Assembly: GCA_947374535.1 (NCBI GenBank)
Contig: CANCCJ010000030.1
Span: forward strand, 1-27,639
DNA length: 27,639 nucleotides
Source of the DNA: Comamonadaceae bacterium
GTDB taxonomy: Bacteria; Pseudomonadota; Gammaproteobacteria; Burkholderiales; Burkholderiaceae
Direction of reading: 5' to 3'
In this document: positions 9,202 through 16,900 of the stretch, piece after piece
Layout of the letters: every line of letters begins with the position of its first letter
How positions within the stretch are numbered: position 1 is the stretch's first letter
The notes under the pieces: generated by a model
Seen by the model: only the letters and a program-made list of their open reading frames with translations
What the model was told of the DNA's origin: nothing
Database searches by the model: none
Position numbers and translations under genes: made by a program

Positions 9202-9281
9202 GAAGCGGGTTGGGGTAGGCAGACACGGCTGACATCGCTTCGCGACGAATGGCGCCGCATGTGCCTACCCCAACCCGTTTC
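9202..9281. repeat. Large hairpin: 20-bp stem with 40-nt loop
   Basis: The arms at 9202-9221 and 9262-9281 are inverted copies of GAAGCGGGTTGGGGTAGGCA and differ only at one wobble position. The 40-nt loop (9222-9261) contains a small internal palindrome TCGC-TTC-GCGA. The hairpin starts 9 bases after the exonuclease stop codon. No T-run follows the right arm directly, and a conventional terminator lies about 20 bases further on. The architecture matches the hairpins in and after uvrA, but the loop sequence is different. Confidence 0.75.
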
Positions 9282-9302
9282 ATCTTTCTTAAACGTCAAC
9301 AT

Positions 9303-9341
9303 AAAAAAACCGGACAGCCCGCAAAGGCTGCCCGGTTTTTT
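9303..9341. terminator. Bidirectional Rho-independent terminator
   Basis: An A-run, then ACCGG-A-CAGCC, a six-base loop, GGCTG-C-CCGGT and a T-run form a 10-bp hairpin with one mismatch, flanked by A's and T's on the two sides. It lies between the converging exonuclease (plus) and actP (minus) genes, so it can end transcription from both directions. Confidence 0.9.
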
Positions 9342-9376
9342 CGCAGAGCGCACAAGGCGCTCTAGCGATTGGCAGA

Positions 9377-11191
9377 TCAGTGACCTGAAGCGCCCGAAGC
9401 GCCGAAGCCTGTCTCTGAACGCACTTGCTGTGCAGCAAAAGCAGCACGCTCGTTGGTGGCGTCTTGGCTGCGGTCAAGCATCGAGAACAACCAGATGCCC
9501 ACGAAACCGATGGTCATCGAGAACAAAGCAGGTGAAGCGTATGGGAACCAAGCTGAACCTTTGGGGTTGCCCAGTGTGGCTTCCCACACAGAAGGCGACA
9601 CCACAGTCAAGGCGACTGAAGAGATCAAGCCCAAGAAGCCACCAATCACGGCGCCCTTGGTGGTGCAGTCTTTCCAAAGCACAGACATGAACAACACGGG
9701 GAAGTTAGCCGACGCAGCAATCGCGAAAGCCAAGGCCACCATGAAGGCAATGTTTTGCTTTTCAAACGCAATACCCAACACCACAGCAATGATGCCGAGT
9801 GCGATGGTCGTGATGCGAGAGACACGCAATTCAGCAGCGCTGTCGGCATTGCCCTTCTTGAACACCGTGGCGTACAAGTCGTGTGACACAGCGGATGCGC
9901 CAGACAAGGTCAAGCCAGCCACCACAGCCAAGATGGTGGCGAAAGCCACAGCAGAGATAAAGCCGTAGAACACGTCGCCGCCCACGGTCTTCGCGACCAG
10001 CACAGCAGCCATGTTGGCTGTACCTGCGCCACCTTTGATAACGCCTTTGGCTACATCAGCCATTTCGGGGTTGGTCAAGACCAAAGTGATCGCCCCAAAA
10101 CCGATGATGAAGATCAACACGTAGAAGTAGCCAATCCAAGTGGTAGCCCACAACACAGATTTACGTGCTTCTTTGGCATCAGGCACCGTGAAGAAGCGCA
10201 TCAAGATGTGTGGCAAGCCCGCTGTGCCGAACATCAAAGCCATACCGAAAGAGATGGCAGAGATTGGGTCCTTGATGAAGCCGCCTGGGCCCATGATGGA
10301 CAAACCAGCTTTGTCTGGATCGATCGCGGTTGCCGTGGCCAATGCGGCGGAGGCAGCCGCTTGTGCTTCAGGTGTCGTGGCCAATGCGGCAGAGGCAGCG
10401 GCAGCAGCCATGGCCGCTTCTTTTGCGTTAGCGGCGATCATGGCTTTCACGACCACGCCTTTGGCAAACAAAGCTTCGGGGCTGAAACCGAACTGAGCCA
10501 AGACCATGACGGCCATGAAGGTCACGCCAGCGAGCAGCATGCACGCCTTGATGATCTGCACCCATGTTGTGGCAGTCATGCCGCCGAACAACACGTACAC
10601 CATCATCAACGCGCCCACGATGACCACAGCCATCCAGTATTCCAAACCGAATAGCAACTTGATGAGTTGACCCGCGCCAACCATTTGTGCAATCAGATAG
10701 AACGCCACCACCACCAACGTGCCAGAGGCAGCGAAGGCACGGATTGGGGCTTGTTTGAAGCGGTAGCCTGCTACGTCAGCAAAGGTGAACTTGCCCAAGT
10801 TGCGCAGACGCTCGGCCATCAAGAAGGTGATCACAGGCCAGCCGACCAAAAAGCCGATGGAGTAGATCAAACCGTCATAGCCCGATGCCATCACCGCAGC
10901 GGAAATACCGAGGAACGAAGCGGCAGACATGTAGTCGCCTGCAATCGCCAAGCCGTTTTGAAAACCTGTGATGCCACCACCCGCGGTGTAGAAGTCAGCC
11001 GCAGATTTGGTTTTAGAAGCCGCCCACTTGGTGATCCAAAGTGTGCCGGCCACGAAGGCTGCGAACATGCCAATGGCTGTCCAGTTGGTCGCCTGCTTGG
11101 CCGTTTCGCCCACATCGCCACCGGCTGCCATGGCTGCGCCACAAGCCGCGAAGGCCAGCAGTGCGGTCAAGAGAGTAGAGAACTTTTTCAT
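9377..11191 (-). CDS. actP: Cation/acetate symporter ActP (SSS family)
   Basis: This 604-residue sodium:solute symporter-family permease imports acetate and possibly other short carboxylates. The N-terminus [22 protein letters not shown] looks like a signal peptide, as in E. coli ActP. Core motifs include [23 protein letters not shown] and ASFLGISA, with about 13 hydrophobic segments. An alanine-rich insert at about residues 249-294 contains a 14-residue tandem duplication ([14 protein letters not shown] then [14 protein letters not shown]). The start ATG overlaps the yjcH stop by four bases, so the two are co-transcribed and coupled. The convergent DUF294 and exonuclease genes are typical neighbours of this transporter. 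Confidence 0.92.
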   Translation of the reverse strand: MKKFSTLLTALLAFAACGAAMAAGGDVGETAKQATNWTAIGMFAAFVAGTLWITKWAASKTKSAADFYTAGGGITGFQNGLAIAGDYMSAASFLGISAAVMASGYDGLIYSIGFLVGWPVITFLMAERLRNLGKFTFADVAGYRFKQAPIRAFAASGTLVVVAFYLIAQMVGAGQLIKLLFGLEYWMAVVIVGALMMVYVLFGGMTATTWVQIIKACMLLAGVTFMAVMVLAQFGFSPEALFAKGVVVKAMIAANAKEAAMAAAAASAALATTPEAQAAASAALATATAIDPDKAGLSIMGPGGFIKDPISAISFGMALMFGTAGLPHILMRFFTVPDAKEARKSVLWATTWIGYFYVLIFIIGFGAITLVLTNPEMADVAKGVIKGGAGTANMAAVLVAKTVGGDVFYGFISAVAFATILAVVAGLTLSGASAVSHDLYATVFKKGNADSAAELRVSRITTIALGIIAVVLGIAFEKQNIAFMVALAFAIAASANFPVLFMSVLWKDCTTKGAVIGGFLGLISSVALTVVSPSVWEATLGNPKGSAWFPYASPALFSMTIGFVGIWLFSMLDRSQDATNERAAFAAQQVRSETGFGASGASGH

Positions 11192-11496
11192 TTGGTTGCG
11201 TCCTTCAAGATTTCTTTGGTCAACGCATCGAATTCGCTGTTAGCACGATTCACGTAGATGCCAGTGATCACGATGGTGAACACGATGACGCCCATGCCTA
11301 ATGGGATACCGACGGTTGTGACGCCTGCGCCTATCGGTTGAGCGAGGAAAGGTTTGTTAAATGCAATCAATGCGATGTAGCCGTAGTACACGACCAACAT
11401 CAACACGGCGAGTAGCCAACCGAAACCATTGCGCTTGGCGCGCAATTCTTTGTACTTCGGGTGGTTCTGGATCTTGTCGACCACTGGATCACTCAT
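11188..11496 (-). CDS. yjcH: DUF485 inner-membrane protein YjcH
   Basis: This 102-residue protein has two transmembrane segments (about residues 27-47 and 62-82), with a polar N-terminus reading [19 protein letters not shown], the usual DUF485 opening. It precedes actP with a four-base overlap, the same arrangement as E. coli yjcH-actP. An AGGGAG ribosome-binding sequence lies 6 bases upstream of the ATG on the minus strand. It is thought to accompany the acetate permease; its exact role is not established. Confidence 0.9.
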   Translation of the reverse strand: MSDPVVDKIQNHPKYKELRAKRNGFGWLLAVLMLVVYYGYIALIAFNKPFLAQPIGAGVTTVGIPLGMGVIVFTIVITGIYVNRANSEFDALTKEILKDATK

Positions 11497-11893
11497 GGTT
11501 ATCTCCCTATTTGGGTTATGAAAAAACGCAAGAAGGATGCTTCCTTCATTGACCTAGACATTGTGTGAACGGGGACTGACCAAGTCCTTACGCGGTGACA
11601 AAATAAAACCACCTTTTTCAGAGGAGAATGCTTAAAAATTAAACAGATTTTCTCGGTGTAAACCCCTACGTTTTTTGTCGAATAAATCCTTGTTTTGAGG
11701 TCCAATTCGCAACGGTATTTCGCATCTAGAAAAAACATCAAAGGGTTTTTACTGGCGCTCGAATTCATTAATTTTATTGATCAATGGTTGGTACTTTTTA
11801 TGCGTCAGAAATTGGTCAGTTTGTAAACAGATAGTCACCCCTGCAACCGCAGCCCCAGTCGCTGCAATCCAAAGTCTTAGGAGACACAACACA
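11497..11893. promoter_or_regulatory. AT-rich divergent promoter region between yjcH-actP and the MFS gene
   Basis: This 397-base gap is clearly richer in A+T than its surroundings and contains no convincing gene. It must hold the promoters for both divergent transporter units. Visible elements are a perfect 10-base palindrome ATTGATCAAT at 11776-11785, several A and T tracts (11521-11526, 11670-11675, 11730-11735) that suggest curved DNA, and a GTGTAAACCCCTACG stretch around 11656-11670. AGGAG at 11879-11883 is the ribosome-binding site of the MFS gene. I cannot assign -35/-10 pairs with confidence. Control by a cAMP- or acetate-responsive regulator is plausible but not shown. Confidence 0.5.
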
Positions 11894-13552
11894 ATGGCAA
11901 CACTAGATGCCGACCGTCCTATGACGGCCGAGGAAAAGAAGGTCATCTTCGCGTCCTCTTTAGGTACCGTTTTTGAGTGGTACGACTTTTATCTATACGG
12001 ATCGTTGGCAGCCATCATTGCCAAACAGTTTTTCAGCGGTTTGGATGAAGGCTCTGCGTTCATCTTTGCGCTGCTGGCATTTGCCGCAGGCTTCATCGTT
12101 CGACCCTTCGGTGCCATTTTCTTTGGCCGCTTGGGGGACATGATCGGGCGCAAATACACCTTCTTGGTGACCATCCTGATCATGGGTTTGTCCACTTTCA
12201 TCGTGGGCATCTTGCCGAACTACGCCAGCATTGGCGTGGCTGCTCCCGTCATCCTGATCTGCTTGCGTTTGTTGCAAGGTCTGGCTTTGGGCGGTGAGTA
12301 CGGTGGCGCAGCGACATACGTTGCTGAGCACGCACCGCACGACAAGCGCGGCGCGTACACCTCTTGGATTCAAACCACCGCGACGCTCGGCTTGTTCCTG
12401 TCGTTGATGGTGATTTTGGGTACGCGTACCGCCATCGGCGAAGCCGCTTTTGCTGAATGGGGCTGGCGTGTGCCGTTCATCGTGTCGATCGTGTTGTTGG
12501 CCGTGTCGGTCTACATTCGTTTGTCGATGAACGAATCCCCTGCTTTCGTGAAAATGAAATCCGAAGGCAAAACATCCAAGGCGCCGCTGACCGAATCATT
12601 CGGTCAATGGAAAAACCTGAAGATCGTCATCTTGGCTCTGATCGGTTTGACCGCGGGCCAAGCCGTCGTGTGGTACTCGGGCCAGTTCTACGCGTTGTTC
12701 TTCTTGACGCAAGCGTTGAAAGTCGATGGCGCAACGGCCAATATTTTGGTGGCGGTGTCTTTGATGATCGGTACCCCGTTCTTCATCGTCTTCGGGTCGC
12801 TGTCTGACAAGATTGGTCGCAAACCCATCATCATGTTGGGTTGCTTGTTGGCTGTGTTGACTTACTTCCCTGTGTTCCAAGCCTTGACCAAAGCTGCGAA
12901 CCCTGACTTGTACGGAGCGCAACAAAAGAACAAAGTCGTCGTGACGGCAGACGCTGCTGAATGCTCATTCCAGTTCAACCCCACAGGCACGGTGAAGTTC
13001 ACCAGCTCTTGCGACATTGCCAAACAAGTGTTGGCCGGTGCTTCTGTGAGCTACGAAAACGCAGTTGGTCCTGCAGGCGCAGCCGCTTCTATCAAGATTG
13101 GTGAAACTGAAATCGTCAGCTACGACGCCAAAGGTTTGTCTGCTGACGAAGGCAAAACCAAATCGACTGAGTTCAAAAAAGCCGTGGCTGATGCGTTGAA
13201 GGAGGCAGGCTATCCCACCAAAGCTGACCCAGCGAAAGTGGACCAAGTCAAAGTCACCATCATCCTCACGTACTTGGTGATTTTGGTGACCATGGTGTAT
13301 GGCCCTATCGCGGCGATGCTGGTGGAGATGTTTCCCACGCGCATCCGTTACACGTCCATGTCTTTGCCCTATCACATTGGTAACGGCTGGTTTGGTGGTT
13401 TGCTACCCACCACGGCCTTCGCCATCGTGGCGCAAACGGGAAATATGTACAACGGCTTGTGGTATCCGATCATCATTGCGGGCATGACATTTGTCATTGG
13501 CATGATCTTCGTGAAAGAAACCAAAGACGTTGACATCTATGCGAACGACTGA
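11894..13552 (+). CDS. MFS transporter, metabolite:H+ symporter (MHS) family, with periplasmic insert
   Basis: This 552-residue transporter resembles ProP/ShiA/KgtP-type symporters. It has the N-terminal FEWYDFYLYGSLA, the RPFGAIFFGRLGDMIGRKYT loop between TM2 and TM3, and a second DKIGRKPI loop between TM8 and TM9. Twelve transmembrane segments can be placed. A polar insert of about 125 residues separates TM9 and TM10 (from KAANPDLYGAQQKNK to TKADPAKVDQ) and would face the periplasm. The start at 11894 is supported by AGGAG 10 bases upstream; the in-frame extension from 11777 reads AT-rich promoter DNA. The substrate is unknown; an organic acid or osmolyte fits the family and the actP neighbour. 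A small membrane protein gene follows 21 bases later. Confidence 0.88.
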   Translation: MATLDADRPMTAEEKKVIFASSLGTVFEWYDFYLYGSLAAIIAKQFFSGLDEGSAFIFALLAFAAGFIVRPFGAIFFGRLGDMIGRKYTFLVTILIMGLSTFIVGILPNYASIGVAAPVILICLRLLQGLALGGEYGGAATYVAEHAPHDKRGAYTSWIQTTATLGLFLSLMVILGTRTAIGEAAFAEWGWRVPFIVSIVLLAVSVYIRLSMNESPAFVKMKSEGKTSKAPLTESFGQWKNLKIVILALIGLTAGQAVVWYSGQFYALFFLTQALKVDGATANILVAVSLMIGTPFFIVFGSLSDKIGRKPIIMLGCLLAVLTYFPVFQALTKAANPDLYGAQQKNKVVVTADAAECSFQFNPTGTVKFTSSCDIAKQVLAGASVSYENAVGPAGAAASIKIGETEIVSYDAKGLSADEGKTKSTEFKKAVADALKEAGYPTKADPAKVDQVKVTIILTYLVILVTMVYGPIAAMLVEMFPTRIRYTSMSLPYHIGNGWFGGLLPTTAFAIVAQTGNMYNGLWYPIIIAGMTFVIGMIFVKETKDVDIYAND

Positions 13553-13573
13553 GCCCGATATCGGAGATTTGAT

Positions 13574-13744
13574 ATGTTGAGAATTTTTGTGGGCTTCTTG
13601 ATCTTTGCGGCGCTGGCGTTGTTCGTCATCATCAAAGGCGGGAGCAGTTTGGATATGAGTGGCGATAAGCGAGCGGATGATGCGATGAGCGCACCCGCAG
13701 AAGCCATTTCAAGCGCGCCCTCTGACATGTCTGCGCCGAAGTAA
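13574..13744 (+). CDS. Small single-pass membrane protein, 56 aa
   Basis: The frame starts MLRIFVGFLIFAALALFVII, one clear transmembrane helix, then a polar tail rich in Ser, Ala, Asp and Pro ending in SAPK. GGAG lies 7 bases upstream of the ATG, and the gene is 21 bases after the MFS transporter, ahead of a strong terminator, so it is the last gene of that transcript. I know no function for it. Its position suggests an accessory protein for the transporter (inference). The good ribosome-binding site, hydrophobicity pattern and operon position support it as a real gene despite its size. Confidence 0.72.
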   Translation: MLRIFVGFLIFAALALFVIIKGGSSLDMSGDKRADDAMSAPAEAISSAPSDMSAPK

Positions 13745-13765
13745 TTCCACGCCACTCTCTGCGCC

Positions 13766-13796
13766 AAAAACGCCACGGCTGGTCCGTGGCGTTTTT
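13766..13796 (+). terminator. Rho-independent terminator after MFS/small-protein operon
   Basis: AAAAACGCCACGG, a five-base loop CTGGT, and CCGTGGCGTTTTT form a perfect 8-bp GC-rich stem extended by five A-T pairs, ending in a T-run. It is 21 bases after the small-protein stop codon. Confidence 0.93.
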
Positions 13797-13900
13797 CGTT
13801 GTGGGAGGCCGATTGAATGCTTATGTTTGGTAATGCCCCGACACAAAGCTGGGGCAGCGTGAATCTCTAGAATATTTGCCACACTCTCAAAGGCCCCGCC

Positions 13901-16900
13901 ATGACAGGCACCATCCGTATTCGTGGCGCACGCCAACACAACCTCAAAAACTTAGACCTCGACATTCGCACCGGCGAGCTGACGGTGGTCACCGGCCCCA
14001 GCGGTTCGGGCAAATCGAGTTTGGTGTTTGACACCTTGTACGCAGAAGGACAGCGCCGCTATGTGGAGACCTTCAGCGCCTACGCTCGCCAATTCCTAGA
14101 CCGCATGGACCGCCCAGCCGTCGACAAGGTCGAGGGTGTGCCGCCTGCGATCGCGATTGACCAGACCAACCCCGTGCGAAGCTCGCGCTCCACCGTGGGC
14201 ACCATGACCGAGCTGAACGATCACCTGAAGTTGTTGCTTGCGCGTGCGGGCCAGTTGTTTGACCGCCAAACCGCGCAACCCGTGCAGCACGACACGCCGC
14301 AATCCATTTATGCCGAGTTGCAGCGCCGCTGCGCTGCGCAGCCGCAAGACCCACGCCTCATCATGACCTTTCCTGTGGAGTTGCCCGCCAACACCACATC
14401 GGAAGAAGTCGAGCAGTGGTTGAGCGCCAGTGGCTTCACCCGCGTCCATGCCGAGCGCGAAGTGGCTACGCCCACCGGCCCGCGCAAATTATTGGATGTG
14501 GTGGCTGACCGTTTCAAGCTAGGCAATACCGAACAAGCTCGCGTGGTGGAAGCGATTGAGCTGGCCATCAAGCGCGGCGGTGGTCGCCTGAATGTGTATT
14601 GGTCGTTGGACGCCGAGGCCACGCCAGAACTTTGGCGGTTTTCTACGGGGCTGCATTGCCCCGACAGCGATCTGCGTTACAGCGACCCGATCCCCTCGAT
14701 GTTTTCGTTCAACTCGGCCGTGGGTGCGTGCGAAACCTGCCGTGGTTTTGGCCGTGTGATTGGTGTGGATTACGGGCTGGTGATTCCAAACGACAAGCTC
14801 ACACTGCGTGCGGGGGCGATTAAAACCATTCAAACGCCTGCGTGGGTGGAAACCCAAGAAGACTTGATGCGTCATGCCGAAGCGGAAGGCATTCCGCGCG
14901 ACATGCCTTGGTACAAGCTGAGCCAAGAGCACAAAGATTGGGTGATTCACGGATCGCCGTTGTGGAAGGGCAAATGGAATCACCAGTGGTACGGCATCAA
15001 GCGGTTTTTCGAATATTTGGAGAGCAAGTCGTACAAGATGCACATCCGCGTGTTGCTGTCCAAGTACCGCAGCTACACGCCATGCGGCGTGTGTGCGGGC
15101 GCACGTTTGAAGACCGATAGCTTGCTGTGGCGCATGGGCACCAAGGCACATGCAGACGCGGTGCTGCCGCCCGCTAAACGATTCATGCCGCAGGGCGTGC
15201 AATGGACGCGCGCGCAACTCGAAGCGATGCCCGGTTTGTGCCTGCATGATTTGATGTTGTTGCCCATCGACAAGCTGCATCAGTTCTTCAACAGCACACA
15301 GGTGGATGTGGCGGGTGCAGATGCGCAAGCGCTGCATTTGTTGATGGACGAAATTCGCACGCGCTTGAAATACCTCAGCGACGTGGGCATCGGCTACCTC
15401 ACCCTTGACCGCCAAAGCCGCACGCTGAGCGGCGGTGAGGTGCAGCGCATCAACCTCACCACTGCGCTGGGTACCTCGTTGGTGAACACCTTGTTTGTGT
15501 TGGACGAGCCCAGCATTGGTTTGCACCCACGCGACATGAACCGCATCAACGAAGCCATGCTGCGCTTACGCAATGCAGGCAACACGCTGGTAGTGGTGGA
15601 GCACGACCCCGCAGTGATGATGTGTGCTGATCGCATCATCGACATGGGCCCAGGCCCGGGCGTGCGCGGCGGGCAAATTGTGTTTGATGGCACGACCGAA
15701 GCCTTGAAGTCGGCCGACACCTTAACCGGCGCGTATTTGGGCGCACGCAAAACCATTGGCTTGGGGCTCAAGCGCTTGGTTACCGACAACACGCCGCGTT
15801 TGATTCTTGAAGGCGCACGCGAGCACAATTTGCAAAATTTGAGCATTGAGTTTCCGTTGCAACGCTTGGTGTGCATCACCGGCGTCAGCGGCTCAGGCAA
15901 GTCCACGTTGATTCAAGATGTCCTCGCACCGGCCTTGCTGCGCCACTATGGCCGCGCCACTGAAACACCCGGGACACACGACCGTTTGTTGGGCGCCGAC
16001 TATTTGAGCGACGTTGTGTTTGTCGACCAATCGCCCATTGGCAAAACGGCACGCTCCAACCCCGCCAGCTACGTGGGTGCGTGGGACGCTGTGCGTGAAA
16101 TATTCGCTGTCGCCCCCATGTCCAAGCAGCGTGGCTACACCGCCTCTAAGTTCAGCTTCAACAGCGGCGATGGCCGTTGCCCCACGTGTGGCGGCTCAGG
16201 CTTTGAACACGTTGAAATGCAGTTCTTGAGCGACGTGTATTTGCGCTGCCAAGATTGCAATGGTCAACGCTATCGCCCAGAAATTTTAGAAATTCGCATC
16301 GAGCGCGAAATTCGTGGCGTGGCTGTGGGGGTGACGGCGCAGCGACATTCTGAGCGCAGCGAAGAGGAGCAAGACGTTGTCCCCGCAGCCGCGACACGAA
16401 TCACCCTCAACGTAGCAGATGTGTTGGATCTAACAGTTGGCGAAGCGTTAGAAATTTTTGCGGGCGACCGCGAAGTGGTTCGCACCCTGCAACCCATCGT
16501 TGACGTGGGGTTGGACTACGTGAAGCTGGGCCAACCTGTGCCAACTTTGAGCGGTGGTGAAGCCCAACGTTTAAAGCTGGCTGGCTTTTTGGCAGAAGCA
16601 GCCAAAGCCAAATCATCGAGCAAACAGTCGCTTGCTAAAAAGGGCGTGCTCTTCATGTTTGACGAGCCCACCACGGGCTTGCACTTTGACGACATTGCCA
16701 AACTCATGCGCGCCATGCGCCGCTTGCTGGAAGACGGTAATTCGCTCATCGTGATCGAGCACAACCTCGACGTCATTCGTGCCAGTGATTGGCTGATTGA
16801 CCTCGGCCCTGAAGGCGGTGATGCTGGTGGTTTGTTGGTCGCTGAAGGTACGCCCGAAGAGGTGCGTTTGCACCCCACATCTCATACAGGCAAAGCCTTG

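Noticed and set aside
11628..11642. Four-codon mini-frame with a strong AGGAG before it
   Set aside because: Probably chance; it is over 250 bases from the MFS gene and has no attenuator structure near it.
11499..11768. 89-codon minus-strand frame in the divergent promoter region
   Set aside because: Composition follows the AT-rich gap, with no ribosome-binding site and no recognisable domain.
11777..11893. Upstream extension of the MHS transporter frame
   Set aside because: It reads through AT-rich promoter DNA; AGGAG before 11894 marks the start.
13835..13855. GCCCC/GGGGC hairpin upstream of uvrA
   Set aside because: Only 5 bp with an 11-base loop; not distinguishable from chance.
13797..13900. 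LexA (SOS) box upstream of uvrA
   Set aside because: No CTGT-N8-ACAG pattern is present in this stretch.
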